From assembly GCF_010730955.1 (NCBI RefSeq), contig NZ_AP022577.1:5146001-5210000 (forward strand): 64,000 nucleotides of DNA. Direction: 5' to 3'. This DNA comes from Mycolicibacterium aubagnense. GTDB taxonomy: Bacteria; Actinomycetota; Actinomycetes; Mycobacteriales; Mycobacteriaceae. Below the pieces are notes generated by a model that was not told the DNA's origin, did no database searches, and saw nothing but the letters and a program-made list of their open reading frames with translations. The stretch's first letter is position 1; each line of letters starts with the position of its first letter. This document shows, piece by piece, positions 8,394-18,281 of the stretch. The translations under genes and the position numbers were made by a program.

Positions 8394-9992
8394 CTAGGTT
8401 TCGGTGGTGATGCGAGGTGGCGCAGTGGGATTCGACGGATCGAGGCTCACGTGGACAGGGCCTTTGGCGCTGTCGGGATCGACGGCCACCTCGACATGGT
8501 GGGCTCCGTCGTCGAACGAGACCTGGATGGGCGCACGTCCTGCGGGTGACTCCGCCCCGGGCGCCGCGCCAGACGGATTAGGTTCCGCGGGTTGGGCATT
8601 GGGATCGGCGGCCGGGTCGTCGGGCTTGCCGTCGCCGTCCTTGTCCGCGCCGGGTGCGTTCGGATCCTGGGCGTTGGGGTCCTGCTTGCCCTGCTGCGCG
8701 GCCTGGGCCGCCTGCGTCGCGGCTTGTGCCACCTGACCCGCGATGCCGGCGAGGCTGCCGAGGAGTCCGCCGCCGCCCCCGCTGCCGGAACCGCCGCCCA
8801 TCTGCGGCAGCGAAGGCATGCCGCCGCCCGCGCCTGCGCCCGTGCCGGCGCCGGTGGGCATGCTCGAGGCGGCAGGCACCTGCGGCATCGACGGCATGCT
8901 CGGCGTGCCACCGCCGGCCCCGGCGCCTGAACCGCCGCCGGAGCCGCCGCCGGAGCCGCCGCCCGAACCGCCGCTCGGGCCGCCACCGGTTCCGACGGGA
9001 TTGCCGGTGCCCGGCGGAGTGCCTGTGGGGTTGCCGGTGCCCGGCGGGTTACCGGTGCTGTCGGTTCCGTTGCCGCCCGAAGCCGGTGGCGGAGGCATGG
9101 TGCTCAGCGGCGCAGCGTGCGAAGCGCTCTGGTACATGCTCGTCGCCTGGCTCAATTGGGCTGCGTTGCTTGATGATTGCGCAATCATATTGCTCATCGT
9201 CACGCCGGCGGCCGCGGCGGCGACGGCGACCGATGCGGCCTGTAGTGCAAGCGATTCCGGAGAGCCGATTACCGATGCTTCCAGTGCCAGGCAGACGGGG
9301 ATCATCGCGCCGAGGCCCGTGGCGATGTTGTCCATCTGATCGCGTCCGTCGGCCACCTGCTGCGCTTCGGCGCCCAGGATCTGCACGACCAGATTGTCAG
9401 CCTGCAGCAATTGTTCGGCGCTACCGATCTGCTCGGCGTTCCTGCCGGAGTACGACGAAGCGGCGCTGCCGTGCCATTCGTTCGGATAGGCGTTGCTGAG
9501 TCCGTCGCCGGCAGCCTGAAAAAGCTCGGCGCCCTGCGAGAAGGATTCCCCGGTGTCGGGATCACCCATGCCGAAGCCGAGCGACACGAGCGTCAGCCCG
9601 TACATTCCGCCCTCGATGATGGGGGTCGCCGCCGCCTCCGGCATCAACATCTGGGCGAGTTGGCCCGCGTCGTTGGCCAGTCCGACGAGGCCGCCGATGG
9701 GGTCACCCGACATCATCTTCTTGATGTTGTCGGCGATATCCTGCGCCGTGTCGAGGGCGTTGTCGATCTTGTCGAGGACGTCGTTGGCCTTGTCGAGCAC
9801 CTCCCCGAGCTTGCCCAACGGGCCGGCGCCGTGATGGTCGCCGTCGTGATGGGGGCTGTTCCGGGGTTCGTCGTCGCGGTGGTGCCCAGGGTTGGGGTGA
9901 CTGTTGCGGGGATGCGAGGGGTTCGGCGCATGTGGCGGGTTCGGCGTATGCGGCGTATGCGGGCGCCCTGGAAGTCGCGGATGACCAGACAT
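8394..9992 (-). CDS. EspA/EspE-like ESX-1 substrate with Gly/Pro-rich tail
   Basis: 532 residues. A His/Pro-rich N-terminus (about 1-50) precedes an amphipathic helical region. The EspA/EspE-type core (about 100-280) contains EWHGSAASSYSGRN, equivalent to the W-x-G-SAA-x-Y motif of EspA, followed by a long Ala-rich helix and hydrophobic segment. A low-complexity Gly/Ser/Pro linker (about 290-440) leads to a short folded tail (PIQVSFDDGAHHVEVAVD). ATG 9992 is preferred over an upstream in-frame start at 10016 because GGGGAGGG lies 8-15 bases before it. Predicted type VII secretion substrate; first gene of the Esp operon. Confidence 0.75.
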   Translation of the reverse strand: MSGHPRLPGRPHTPHTPNPPHAPNPSHPRNSHPNPGHHRDDEPRNSPHHDGDHHGAGPLGKLGEVLDKANDVLDKIDNALDTAQDIADNIKKMMSGDPIGGLVGLANDAGQLAQMLMPEAAATPIIEGGMYGLTLVSLGFGMGDPDTGESFSQGAELFQAAGDGLSNAYPNEWHGSAASSYSGRNAEQIGSAEQLLQADNLVVQILGAEAQQVADGRDQMDNIATGLGAMIPVCLALEASVIGSPESLALQAASVAVAAAAAGVTMSNMIAQSSSNAAQLSQATSMYQSASHAAPLSTMPPPPASGGNGTDSTGNPPGTGNPTGTPPGTGNPVGTGGGPSGGSGGGSGGGSGGGSGAGAGGGTPSMPSMPQVPAASSMPTGAGTGAGAGGGMPSLPQMGGGSGSGGGGGLLGSLAGIAGQVAQAATQAAQAAQQGKQDPNAQDPNAPGADKDGDGKPDDPAADPNAQPAEPNPSGAAPGAESPAGRAPIQVSFDDGAHHVEVAVDPDSAKGPVHVSLDPSNPTAPPRITTET

Positions 9993-10135
9993 GCAGAACC
10001 CTCCCCGATTCCTCACCGTCCCGGCGGACCCTCGCCGGCGAATTCGAGCCTAACAGCGCGCAGAGTGCCTCCATTGCGCTAATTCGGAAGTCCACGACGT
10101 GGCTGTTCGGGCGATTCATGTGGCCCGGGACACAG

Positions 10136-10169
10136 CAATTCCTGCCAGTAAACATCAATTTCCTGCCAG
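10136..10169. repeat. Direct repeat in the Esp-operon/small-secreted-protein promoter region
   Basis: CAATTCCTGCCAG (10136-10148) and CAATTTCCTGCCAG (10156-10169) are near-identical direct repeats, starts 20 bases apart (about two helical turns), in the 275-base gap between the divergent Esp operon and the gene at 10268. The placement suggests a regulator binding site. The rest of the gap shows no gene. Confidence 0.4.
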
Positions 10170-10267
10170 CGGAATTAATCTCTTGACCTGCCTGTTTACA
10201 TGAATGTCACAGCGGCTCGGACCGCAAGGGGACAAAGACGGACAGACGACGTGAAGGGGAACTCGCC

Positions 10268-10483
10268 ATGAAGAATTTCGGAATTGCAGCAGTTATCGCC
10301 GGTGGATTGGCCGCCGGTGCCATGGGGTTCGCCGTTCCCGCCGTAGCCGCCACTGGCCCGGCTCCGACAGGAGTGCAGGCGACGGTGGTGCCGACGGGGG
10401 TTGATCACCTGAACTGGCTGGACGACGTCCACCAGGGTGCCAAGTCGCCCAAGGTCGACACCAACGTCCACCAGAGCCGGTAA
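10268..10483 (+). CDS. Small secreted protein, unknown function
   Basis: 71 residues with a clear Sec signal peptide: MKNF start, hydrophobic Ala/Gly core, and AVAA cleavage site around residue 28. The mature part is about 43 residues, hydrophilic, with HLNWLDDVHQGAKSPKVD. ATG 10268 is preceded by GAAGGGGA. No family recognised. Divergent from the Esp operon and upstream of phoH. Confidence 0.7.
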   Translation: MKNFGIAAVIAGGLAAGAMGFAVPAVAATGPAPTGVQATVVPTGVDHLNWLDDVHQGAKSPKVDTNVHQSR

Positions 10484-10633
10484 TCGGCGACAACTACTAC
10501 GCAACCCGCGGGCGGTACCGGATCACGGTGCCGCCCGCGGTTGCGTGACCAGCCAACTCGTTGGGCCTGGCATGGGCCCGGCGGTAGAATGTGCTTCTCA
10601 GCTCGACCCAAGAAAGCAGGCATCGAAAACCAC

Positions 10634-11695
10634 GTGACGCCCCGCGATACGAACGCCGCCGCGTCGCGCTCCTCGGAGCTCGGCCCGTCGGTTCGAAGCA
10701 GCATCACTGTTCCGCCTGACCTTGTGGTGGGTCTGCTGGGCTCCGCTGACGAGAATCTGCGAGCGCTGGAGAATCTGCTGGCGGCCGACATTCACGTCCG
10801 CGGCAATTCGCTGTCGATATCCGGCCGGCCGGCTGATGTGGCGTTGGCCGAGCGCGTCGTCAGTGAGCTCATCGCGATCGCCGCCGGTGGTCAGTCGCTG
10901 ACCCCGGACGTCGTCCGCCGCAGCGTCGGCATGCTCGACGGCGCCGACAGCGAGTCGCCGGCGCAGGTGCTGACGCTGGACATCCTGTCGCGGCGCGGCA
11001 AGACGATCCGGCCCAAGACGCTCAATCAGAAGCGTTACGTCGACGCGATCGACGCCCACACCATCGTCTTCGGCATCGGCCCCGCCGGCACCGGCAAGAC
11101 CTACCTGGCAATGGCCAAGGCCGTCAGCGCATTACAGACCAAGCAGGTCAGCCGGATCATCCTGACCCGTCCCGCCGTCGAAGCGGGGGAGCGCCTCGGC
11201 TTCCTGCCCGGCACCCTGAACGAGAAGATCGACCCGTATCTACGGCCGTTGTACGACGCGCTACACGACATGATGGATGCGGAGATGATCCCGAAGCTGA
11301 TGGCAGCCGGGGTGATCGAGGTCGCGCCGTTGGCATACATGAGGGGAAGGACGTTGAACGACGCCTTCATCATTCTTGACGAGGCGCAGAACACCACCGC
11401 CGAACAGATGAAGATGTTCCTGACCCGCCTGGGTTTTGGTTCGAAGATCGTCGTCACCGGTGACGTCACCCAGGTCGATCTGCCGGGCGGATCGAAGTCG
11501 GGTCTGCGGTCGGCCGTCGAGGTGCTCGACGGCATCGAGGACATCCATATCGCCGAACTCACGAGTGCAGATGTGGTGCGCCACAAACTGGTGTCGGAGA
11601 TCGTCGACGCGTACGAAGCAGCGGAAGCCAAAGTGAGCGAGCACGGTCTGGCCAACCGTTCACACCGCCGAGCCACCGGCCGGACGAGGCGGTGA
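10634..11695 (+). CDS. phoH: PhoH-family ATPase (PhoH1/YbeZ type)
   Basis: 353 residues. P-loop ATPase of the PhoH/YbeZ family, linked to RNA metabolism and ribosome quality control together with YbeY. Walker A is GPAGTGKT (about residue 155), Walker B is FIILDEAQN, and a KH-like N-terminal region precedes the ATPase core. GTG 10634 is chosen because the M. tuberculosis protein (352 aa) aligns from there; the open frame extends upstream to 10541. ybeY starts 4 bases after the stop, the usual ybeZ-ybeY arrangement. Confidence 0.92.
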   Translation: MTPRDTNAAASRSSELGPSVRSSITVPPDLVVGLLGSADENLRALENLLAADIHVRGNSLSISGRPADVALAERVVSELIAIAAGGQSLTPDVVRRSVGMLDGADSESPAQVLTLDILSRRGKTIRPKTLNQKRYVDAIDAHTIVFGIGPAGTGKTYLAMAKAVSALQTKQVSRIILTRPAVEAGERLGFLPGTLNEKIDPYLRPLYDALHDMMDAEMIPKLMAAGVIEVAPLAYMRGRTLNDAFIILDEAQNTTAEQMKMFLTRLGFGSKIVVTGDVTQVDLPGGSKSGLRSAVEVLDGIEDIHIAELTSADVVRHKLVSEIVDAYEAAEAKVSEHGLANRSHRRATGRTRR

Positions 11696-11699
11696 CGGA

Positions 11700-12236
11700 G
11701 TGACGGTCGAGGTTTCCAACGAGTCGGGGATCGACGTATCCGAAGACGAGCTGATCAGCGTGGCGCGGTTCGTGATCTCCAAGATGGACGTCAACCCCGC
11801 CGCTGAACTCTCGATGGTCTTGGTGGACCAGTCGGCCATGGCCGATCTGCACATGCGCTGGATGGACCTGCCCGGCCCCACCGACGTGATGAGCTTCCCG
11901 ATGGACGAGCTCGAACCCGGAGGTCGTCCGGACGCACCCGAGCCCGGGCCTTCGATGCTCGGCGACATCGTGTTGTGTCCCGAGTTCGCCGCGAATCAGG
12001 CTGAGGCCGCGGGACATTCGCTGGGCCACGAGCTGGCGCTGCTCACCGTGCACGGCGTGCTGCACCTGCTGGGCTACGACCACGCCGAGCCGGACGAAGA
12101 AAAAGAGATGTTCGACCTGCAGCGTCAGCTGCTCGAAGAGTGGGTCGCCGACCAGGTGCACGCCTACCACAAGGATCGGCAGACCGAGAAAGACCGCCGG
12201 CTGCTCGACAAGTCGCGGTACTTCGACGAGCCGTGA
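11700..12236 (+). CDS. ybeY: Endoribonuclease YbeY (16S rRNA maturation)
   Basis: 178 residues. Metal-dependent endoribonuclease for 16S rRNA 3'-end maturation and ribosome quality control. The three zinc-binding histidines are visible in [11 protein letters not shown] near residue 115. The preceding [11 protein letters not shown] is also characteristic of the family. GTG 11700 is 4 bases after phoH; the stop overlaps the next GTG (GTGA). Part of the phoH-ybeY-CNNM-era operon. Confidence 0.95.
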   Translation: MTVEVSNESGIDVSEDELISVARFVISKMDVNPAAELSMVLVDQSAMADLHMRWMDLPGPTDVMSFPMDELEPGGRPDAPEPGPSMLGDIVLCPEFAANQAEAAGHSLGHELALLTVHGVLHLLGYDHAEPDEEKEMFDLQRQLLEEWVADQVHAYHKDRQTEKDRRLLDKSRYFDEP

Positions 12237-13591
12237 CCGGGGTGACGCCGTTGATCGGCGCCATAGTGCTCGTGGTGGTCGGCGGGCTGTTCGCGGCCAT
12301 CGATGCCGCCATCAACACCGTCTCCATTGCCCGCGTCGACGAGCTGATCCGGGATGAGCGGCCTGGCGCGGTGCGGCTCGCGAAGATCATCCGGAACCGG
12401 CCGCAGTACGTCAACCTTGTTGTGCTGCTTCGCGTTATCTGTGAGGCGTCGGCGACCGTCCTGCTGGTCGACTACCTCGACGAGTTGATGACGCGGGGCT
12501 GGGCACTGGTATCCGCCGCGGCCATCATGGTGGTCGTCAGCTTCGTGGCCATCGGCGTCGGACCGCGCACCGTGGGACGGCAGAACGCTTATTCCATCTC
12601 GCTGCTGTCGGCGCTTCCGTTGCAGGTGATCTCGGTGTTGCTGACGCCGATCAGCCGGCTGCTGGTGCTCATCGGCAATGCCCTGACGCCAGGGCGTGGC
12701 TTCCGCAACGGACCGTTCGCCTCGGAAATCGAGTTGCTCGAGGTCGTCGATCTCGCGCAGCAGCGTGGCGTCGTGGCTGCCGAGGAGCGGCGAATGATCA
12801 AGTCCGTCTTCGAACTTGGTGACACCCCGGCGCGCGAGGTCATGGTGCCGCGTACCGAGATGGTGTGGATCGAAAGTGACAAGTCGGCGGGTCAGGCGAC
12901 CTCGCTGGCAGTGCGCAGTGGGCACTCGCGCATCCCGGTGATCGGGGAGAACGTCGACGACGTCGTCGGCGTCGTCTACCTGAAAGACCTGGTGGAGCGG
13001 ACCTATAACTCCACCAACGGTGGCCGCGGCACCAAGGTGTCCGAGGTGATGCGTCCCGCGGTGTTCGTGCCGGACTCCAAGCCGCTCGACGATCTGCTCA
13101 ATGAGATGCAGCGCACCCATAACCACATGGCGTTGCTGGTCGACGAATACGGCGCGATCGCGGGTCTGGTGTCCATCGAGGACGTGTTGGAGGAGATCGT
13201 CGGTGAGATCGCCGACGAATATGACACAGACGAAGTCCTGCCCGTAGAGGAATTGGGCAACAAGAAGTTTCGGGTGTCCGCCCGGCTGCCGTTGGAGGAT
13301 CTGGCCGAGTTGTACGACCTCGAGGTCGACGACGACCTGGACGTCGACACCGTCGGCGGGTTGCTCGCGCATGAACTGGGCCGCGTGCCGCTGCCGGGCG
13401 TCAAGGTGCGAGTGTCCTTCCCCTCGCATCGCTCGCCAGATGTCCGGTACCTGCAGTTGCGGGCCGAGGGCGGACGCGACCATCGTGGCCGGGTCCGCGT
13501 CGGCACCGTGCTGGTGAAGCAGGTCGAGCCAAAACGTCCCGAAGCTCCCGACGTCGTCGAGGAACTCGAAGAAGGAGAACCCGATGAGTGA
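12233..13591 (+). CDS. CNNM/CorC-HlyC family membrane protein with CBS pair
   Basis: 452 residues, orthologous by position and sequence to M. tuberculosis Rv2366c. An N-terminal DUF21 membrane domain with several helices (about 1-150) is followed by two CBS domains ([13 protein letters not shown] ... [16 protein letters not shown]) and a C-terminal CorC_HlyC domain. The family is implicated in magnesium or cobalt homeostasis. GTG 12233 overlaps the ybeY stop by 4 bases, and the 3' end overlaps era by 8, so the genes are translationally coupled. The longer frame back to 12140 runs inside ybeY and is unlikely. Confidence 0.9.
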   Translation: MTGVTPLIGAIVLVVVGGLFAAIDAAINTVSIARVDELIRDERPGAVRLAKIIRNRPQYVNLVVLLRVICEASATVLLVDYLDELMTRGWALVSAAAIMVVVSFVAIGVGPRTVGRQNAYSISLLSALPLQVISVLLTPISRLLVLIGNALTPGRGFRNGPFASEIELLEVVDLAQQRGVVAAEERRMIKSVFELGDTPAREVMVPRTEMVWIESDKSAGQATSLAVRSGHSRIPVIGENVDDVVGVVYLKDLVERTYNSTNGGRGTKVSEVMRPAVFVPDSKPLDDLLNEMQRTHNHMALLVDEYGAIAGLVSIEDVLEEIVGEIADEYDTDEVLPVEELGNKKFRVSARLPLEDLAELYDLEVDDDLDVDTVGGLLAHELGRVPLPGVKVRVSFPSHRSPDVRYLQLRAEGGRDHRGRVRVGTVLVKQVEPKRPEAPDVVEELEEGEPDE

Positions 13592-14498
13592 CGAATTCCA
13601 TTCCGGCTTCGTCTGTTTGGTGGGCCGGCCCAACACCGGCAAGTCGACGCTGACCAACGCGCTCGTGGGCACCAAGGTCGCGATCACGTCCAACCGCCCG
13701 CAGACCACCAGGCACACCATCCGCGGCATCGTGCACCGTGAGAACTTCCAGATCATCCTGGTGGACACACCCGGTCTGCACCGGCCGCGCACGTTGCTCG
13801 GACAGCGACTCAACGAACTGGTCAAGGACACCTATTCGGAAGTCGACATCATCTGCCTCTGCATCCCGGCGGACGAGGCCATCGGGCCCGGCGACCGCTG
13901 GATCTACCAGCAGATCCGCACCGTCGCACCGAGGACCAAGCTGCTGGTTGTCGTGACCAAGACCGACAAGGTGCCGCGCGATCGGGTGGCGGCACAGCTG
14001 CTCGCGGTCAGCGAATTGACCGAGGGCACAGCGGAGATCGTGCCCGTGTCGGCCGTCGCCGGTGAGCAGGTCGACGTGCTGATCGACGTGCTGGCCGCCC
14101 AACTGCCGCCCGGCCCGGCGTTCTATCCGGACGGCGAACTCACCGACGAGCCCGAAGAGGTGCTCATCGCGGAGTTCATCCGGGAAGCCGCGCTGGAAGG
14201 TGTCCGCGACGAGATGCCGCACTCACTGGCGGTGGTCATCGAAGAGTTCACCGAGCGGGAAGGCCGCACCCCCGAACAAGGCGAGATGTGCGACGTGCAC
14301 GCCATCATCTACGTCGAGCGCGACAGCCAGAAGGGCATCGTGATCGGCAAGGGCGGCGCCCGGCTGCGTGAGGTCGGCACCGCGGCGCGCACCCAGATCG
14401 AGAAGCTGCTCGGCACCAAGGTGTATCTGAACCTGCGGGTGAAGATCGCCAAGAACTGGCAACGCGACCCGAAACAGCTTGGCAAGCTCGGCTTTTAG
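13584..14498 (+). CDS. era: GTPase Era
   Basis: 304 residues; ribosome-associated GTPase for 30S assembly. G motifs: G1 GRPNTGKS, G3 DTPGLH, G4 TKTD. The C-terminal KH RNA-binding domain contains [14 protein letters not shown] 13584 overlaps the preceding gene by 8 bases. Last gene of the phoH-ybeY-CNNM-era run; convergent with amiA2 across a palindromic gap. Confidence 0.96.
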   Translation: MSDEFHSGFVCLVGRPNTGKSTLTNALVGTKVAITSNRPQTTRHTIRGIVHRENFQIILVDTPGLHRPRTLLGQRLNELVKDTYSEVDIICLCIPADEAIGPGDRWIYQQIRTVAPRTKLLVVVTKTDKVPRDRVAAQLLAVSELTEGTAEIVPVSAVAGEQVDVLIDVLAAQLPPGPAFYPDGELTDEPEEVLIAEFIREAALEGVRDEMPHSLAVVIEEFTEREGRTPEQGEMCDVHAIIYVERDSQKGIVIGKGGARLREVGTAARTQIEKLLGTKVYLNLRVKIAKNWQRDPKQLGKLGF

Positions 14499-14501
14499 CT
14501 C

Positions 14502-14634
14502 TCCCGCGAGCGTGCGTGTCTGCACCCGACACGCGGGGCCCGGTAGCCCGTTTGGGCACGCTCGCGGCCGGCGAGCGCGACGATACAGCGCAGTTCGCTC
14601 GGTGTGTCGCTGACAGACACGCACGCTCGCGGGA
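14502..14634. repeat. Perfect 21-bp inverted repeat between convergent era and amiA2
   Basis: The left arm (14502-14522, starting TCCCGCGAGCGTGCG) and right arm (14614-14634, ending CGCACGCTCGCGGGA) are perfect reverse complements separated by 91 bases. A further internal GCTCGC/GCGAGC palindrome sits in the loop. It fills nearly the whole 141-base gap between two convergent genes. It could act as a bidirectional terminator or be a mobile palindromic element; the GAGCGTG core recurs at 3444 and near 28850. Confidence 0.75.
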
Positions 14635-14639
14635 AATGG

Positions 14640-16073
14640 TTAGGGCTGGGGCTGGGACCACCAGTTCTCGGGCTGCTTGGCGGCCCAGCCGGTGATCGCT
14701 TCCAGGCTGGCGGCCAGCGAGATCAGGAGCGGCTCGCTGCCCTCCGGGCCCATCAACTGCAGGCCGATGGGTAGCCCGTCGGCGGTGAAGCCGGCCGGGA
14801 TGTTGATGGACGGCCAGCCGAGCGCGTTCCAGGGCCAGCACATCGGGCAGGCCGCGATGATCGCACGGTCGGTGGCGGTGCTGCCGAGCCGGTCGAAGGC
14901 GTCGATCAGCGGAGGGGGCTGGGCGGTGGTCGGCGCCAGCACCACGTCGTAAAGATTGAAGATCCAGCCGATCCGGTGTTGGAGGGACTTTTCCCGCTGT
15001 CGTGCCAGCCGGAGGGCGTGCTCCGACAGCAGCCACCCGGTCCGGATGTTGCTGCGGGTACGAGGGTCCAATGCCACGCCGGGACCGACGCGGTCGCGCC
15101 ATTCGGCCAGTCCTGATGTCGAGCGGGCCAGGAAGTCCAGGGACAGTTGCAGCCCGTATTCCGGGTCGTCCGGGCGGACCGTGTGCCCGAGCTCTTGCAG
15201 TTGTCCCGCAACGGTGTTCAGCGCCGCCCGGATCTCCGGATGCAAGCGGGCCGGGAACAGGGTGAACGGAAATTTGGTCGACAACGCGATGCGCAGGGGG
15301 CCCGGTGCCCTCCCGACAGCCTCGGCGGCGGCGATGGGTGGCGGCGTGTGGAGATCGCCGTCGGCGTTGCCGGACGCCGCGTCGAGCACGAGCGCGGCGT
15401 CGGCCACCGTGCGGGCCAGCACCCCGTTGACGGTGATGCCGTTGAAGGCCTCCGGCAGCGGCCAGGTGGAGATCCGTCCGCGCTGCGGTTTGATGCCGAC
15501 CAGATGGGTCCACGCCGCCGGAATGCGGACGCTGCCCGCACCGTCGGATCCGATTGCGGCGGTGACCAATCCGGCCGCGACGGCCGCGGCGCTACCGCCC
15601 GACGACCCGCCCGGGGTGTGTTCGCGCGACCACGGGTTGCGCGTGTGGCCGAAACCCGGGCCGCTGGTGAACGGCCATTGGCCGAGCTCGCAGGTGTTGG
15701 TCTTGCCGACGATCACCGCGCCGGCCGCCTTCAGTCGGCGCACCACCTCGGCGTCCTCGGTGGCCGGGGGCACGTCGCCGTCGGTGCCGAACCGGGTGGG
15801 CACTCCTGCGACGTCGACGTCGTCCTTGATGGCGATGGGTACGCCGAGGAGCGGAAGATGTTGTCCGGCAGCGCGTTTGCGATCGGCTTCGGCGGCATCG
15901 GCCAGTGCCTGCTCGGTGAAGACGACGCGGAACGCGTTGAGCTCGAGTTGGCTGGCGGCGATGGCGTCCAGGGATTGCCGGACGATCTGGTGTGCTGTCA
16001 CGGCGCCGCTCGCGAGCCGGTACAGCTGCTGGGTCAGGGTGGGGAATCGGGGCTGTGCAGGAGGTTCGGCCAT
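14640..16073 (-). CDS. amiA2: Amidase AmiA2 (amidase signature family)
   Basis: 477 residues. Amidase-signature hydrolase with Ser-Ser-Lys catalytic machinery: Lys in IAIKDDVDVAG (about residue 84) and the Gly/Ser-rich GGSSGGSAAAVAAGLV (about 155) with the nucleophile in GSDGAGSVR. The family cleaves a range of carboxamides; substrate not evident. Position between era and recO matches Rv2363 (amiA2). Start ATG 16073; divergent from recO. Confidence 0.9.
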   Translation of the reverse strand: MAEPPAQPRFPTLTQQLYRLASGAVTAHQIVRQSLDAIAASQLELNAFRVVFTEQALADAAEADRKRAAGQHLPLLGVPIAIKDDVDVAGVPTRFGTDGDVPPATEDAEVVRRLKAAGAVIVGKTNTCELGQWPFTSGPGFGHTRNPWSREHTPGGSSGGSAAAVAAGLVTAAIGSDGAGSVRIPAAWTHLVGIKPQRGRISTWPLPEAFNGITVNGVLARTVADAALVLDAASGNADGDLHTPPPIAAAEAVGRAPGPLRIALSTKFPFTLFPARLHPEIRAALNTVAGQLQELGHTVRPDDPEYGLQLSLDFLARSTSGLAEWRDRVGPGVALDPRTRSNIRTGWLLSEHALRLARQREKSLQHRIGWIFNLYDVVLAPTTAQPPPLIDAFDRLGSTATDRAIIAACPMCWPWNALGWPSINIPAGFTADGLPIGLQLMGPEGSEPLLISLAASLEAITGWAAKQPENWWSQPQP

Positions 16074-16153
16074 GGCGATTCCGAGAATAGTAGTGACCGT
16101 TCGCCCGGCGCTGCCTAACGGAAGTTGTCGGTCCGCGATGGGACAATCGCCCG

Positions 16154-17032
16154 ATGCGGTTGTACCGGGATCGAGCGGTTGTGCTGCGCCAGCACAAGCT
16201 CGGCGAGGCCGACCGGATCGTGACGCTGCTCACCCGCGACCACGGGCTGGTCCGCGCGGTGGCCAAGGGCGTCCGGCGAACCCGCAGCAAGTTCGGCTCG
16301 CGGCTGGAGCCGTTCGCCCATATCGACGTGCAGCTGCATCCCGGCCGCAACCTCGACATCGTCACCCAGGTGGTGTCACTCGACGCGTTCGCGGTCGACA
16401 TCGTCAACGACTACGGCCGCTACACCTGCGCCTGCGCCATCCTGGAGACCGCCGAACGGCTGGCCGGTGAGGAACGTAACCCGATGCCGGCGCTGCAGCG
16501 GCTCACCGTCGGTGCGCTGCGGGCCGTCGCAGACGGCGGCCGGCCCCGTGAACTGGTGCTCGACGCCTATTTGCTGCGGGCCATGGGGATCGCCGGCTGG
16601 GCGCCGGCCATCACCGAATGCGCCCGCTGCGCCGCACCCGGTCCGCACCGCGCGTTCCACGTCGCGGCCGGCGGCAGCGTGTGCGTGCACTGCCGGCCGT
16701 CGGGGTCGGCCACCCCGCCGCAAGGTGTGCTGGATCTGATGGCGGCGCTGCACGACGGCGACTGGGAGTTTGCGCAGGGCTCGCCGGCGGGGCACCGCAG
16801 CCAGGCCAGCGGCCTGGTGGCCGCGCATCTGCAGTGGCATCTGGAGCGCAAGCTGCGGACATTGCCTCTGGTGGAGCGGGGCGATGAGCGCTTGCGCGAA
16901 GAGCAGACCGGCCGCGTGCGTCCCGATACCGCACTCCTTGAGCAGCGCGTAACCCTACTCAGGCAGGATATTGCCCATGGCACTCAACCGGGCGCGCAAG
17001 ACCAGCTATCCGCAACTGCCGCAGGCGCCTGA
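16154..17032 (+). CDS. recO: DNA repair protein RecO
   Basis: 292 residues. RecO loads RecA at gaps and anneals strands within the RecFOR pathway. The N-terminal OB fold starts [19 protein letters not shown]. The central helical domain carries a four-cysteine zinc site (CARCAAPG ... CVHC, about residues 155-180). GACAAT lies 6 bases before ATG 16154, so the mRNA may be leaderless. The 3' end overlaps uppS by 56 bases in another frame. Confidence 0.94.
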   Translation: MRLYRDRAVVLRQHKLGEADRIVTLLTRDHGLVRAVAKGVRRTRSKFGSRLEPFAHIDVQLHPGRNLDIVTQVVSLDAFAVDIVNDYGRYTCACAILETAERLAGEERNPMPALQRLTVGALRAVADGGRPRELVLDAYLLRAMGIAGWAPAITECARCAAPGPHRAFHVAAGGSVCVHCRPSGSATPPQGVLDLMAALHDGDWEFAQGSPAGHRSQASGLVAAHLQWHLERKLRTLPLVERGDERLREEQTGRVRPDTALLEQRVTLLRQDIAHGTQPGAQDQLSATAAGA

Positions 17033-17861
17033 CGACTATCCCGTTTTTCCGGACGTTTCGACCTGGCCGGTGGTCTTTCCGGAGCTCCCGCCGAAGTCCA
17101 ACGGGCGCTTCGCCCGCCCGCCGCAGCACCCCTCCAAGGCCGTGGCTCCGCAGATTCCCGCCGACCAGGTGCCTAACCACGTCGCTGTCGTCATGGACGG
17201 CAACGGCCGGTGGGCTACCCAGCGCGGGCTCGGGCGGACCGAGGGCCACAAGATGGGTGAGGCGGTGCTGATCGACGTCACCTGCGGAGCCATCGAACTG
17301 GGCATCAAACACCTCTCGGTGTATGCGTTCTCCACCGAGAACTGGAAGCGCAGCACCGAAGAGGTGCGGTTCCTCATGGGCTTCAACCGCGAGGTGGTGC
17401 GCCGGCGCCGGGAGAACCTCAACGCGATGGGTGTCAACATGCGCTGGGTTGGGTCCCGGCCGCGCATGTGGAGCAGCGTCATCAAGGAGTTCGACATCGC
17501 CGAGCAGATGACGGTCGGCAACGACGTCATCACCGTCAACTACTGCGTGAACTACGGCGGGCGCACCGAGATCGTCGAAGCGGCACGCGAACTCGCCGAG
17601 CAGGCCGCCGCGGGCAAGATCAACCCGAGCCGCATCTCCGAGGCGTCGTTCGCCAAGCATCTGCACCGCCCCGACATCCCTGACGTCGACCTGTTCATCC
17701 GCACCTCGGGTGAGCAGCGCGCCAGTAACTTCATGCTGTGGCAGGCGGCGTACGCCGAGTACGTCTTCCAGGACAAGCTGTGGCCGGACTACGACCGCCG
17801 CGACCTGTGGGCCGCGTGCGAGGAATACGTCAATCGCAATCGTCGGTTCGGTAGGGCCTGA
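16977..17861 (+). CDS. uppS: Polyprenyl diphosphate synthase (UppS, decaprenyl type)
   Basis: 294 residues. Cis-prenyltransferase making the decaprenyl diphosphate lipid carrier for peptidoglycan and arabinogalactan. [12 protein letters not shown] is the conserved catalytic region I (Asp-Gly-Asn-Gly-Arg-Trp), and [20 protein letters not shown] is the isoprenyl-diphosphate-binding region V. An N-terminal extension of about 75 residues is typical of the Rv2361c orthologue. ATG 16977 is chosen; a TTG at 16971 is in frame. The stop overlaps the next ATG (ATGA). Confidence 0.95.
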   Translation: MALNRARKTSYPQLPQAPDDYPVFPDVSTWPVVFPELPPKSNGRFARPPQHPSKAVAPQIPADQVPNHVAVVMDGNGRWATQRGLGRTEGHKMGEAVLIDVTCGAIELGIKHLSVYAFSTENWKRSTEEVRFLMGFNREVVRRRRENLNAMGVNMRWVGSRPRMWSSVIKEFDIAEQMTVGNDVITVNYCVNYGGRTEIVEAARELAEQAAAGKINPSRISEASFAKHLHRPDIPDVDLFIRTSGEQRASNFMLWQAAYAEYVFQDKLWPDYDRRDLWAACEEYVNRNRRFGRA

Positions 17862-18274
17862 TGTCGAACCTGTTGCAGCGGTTGGCTTCTGTGCTCGCTG
17901 ATTCGGTGACCATCGTGGAAGAGAGCGACGGCGCCCTGACCGTCGCGCACGACGGTACGGTGGCGTCGCTTCGGGTCGTGACCATCGGCGAGGGGCTGGA
18001 GCTGATCTCGCTGACCCAACCGCTGGCATGGGACATCAAGCTGGACAACAACGTTCGTGACCGCGTGGCCGATCACGCGGGCCGCACCATGCTCGGCTCG
18101 GTGGTTCTGGTGGAGCGGGCCGGCGATCCCCGGAGCAATGGTGCCAAGAAGTTCGGCGACGTGATGCTGCGCTACAACTTCCCGGCCGCCGGACTCAGCG
18201 ATTCCGCGCTGTCCACACTGGTCATGCTGGTGCTGTCCACCGGTGTCGACGTGCGGGCCGACCTGACCCGGTGA
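17861..18274 (+). CDS. Conserved mycobacterial protein (Rv2360c-type)
   Basis: 137 residues, predicted cytosolic, mixed alpha/beta, no motif I can assign. Rv2360c occupies the same position downstream of uppS in M. tuberculosis (142 aa), and I take this as its orthologue. ATG 17861 overlaps the uppS stop by 4 bases, so expression is coupled to cell-wall lipid carrier synthesis. Function unknown. Confidence 0.8.
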   Translation: MSNLLQRLASVLADSVTIVEESDGALTVAHDGTVASLRVVTIGEGLELISLTQPLAWDIKLDNNVRDRVADHAGRTMLGSVVLVERAGDPRSNGAKKFGDVMLRYNFPAAGLSDSALSTLVMLVLSTGVDVRADLTR

Positions 18275-18281
18275 AGCCGAA

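Noticed and set aside
8926..9070. Short repeated units resembling an array or CRISPR
   Set aside because: They encode the Gly/Ser/Pro-rich linker of the EspA/E-like protein (GGSGGG units); no spacer-repeat structure.
10541..10633. Longer PhoH start at 10541
   Set aside because: The added 31 residues are not family-like; GTG 10634 gives the expected 353 residues.
12164..13831. 555-codon minus-strand open frame opposite the CNNM gene and era
   Set aside because: Shadow of two conserved genes; His/Asp/Gln-rich translation with no domain.
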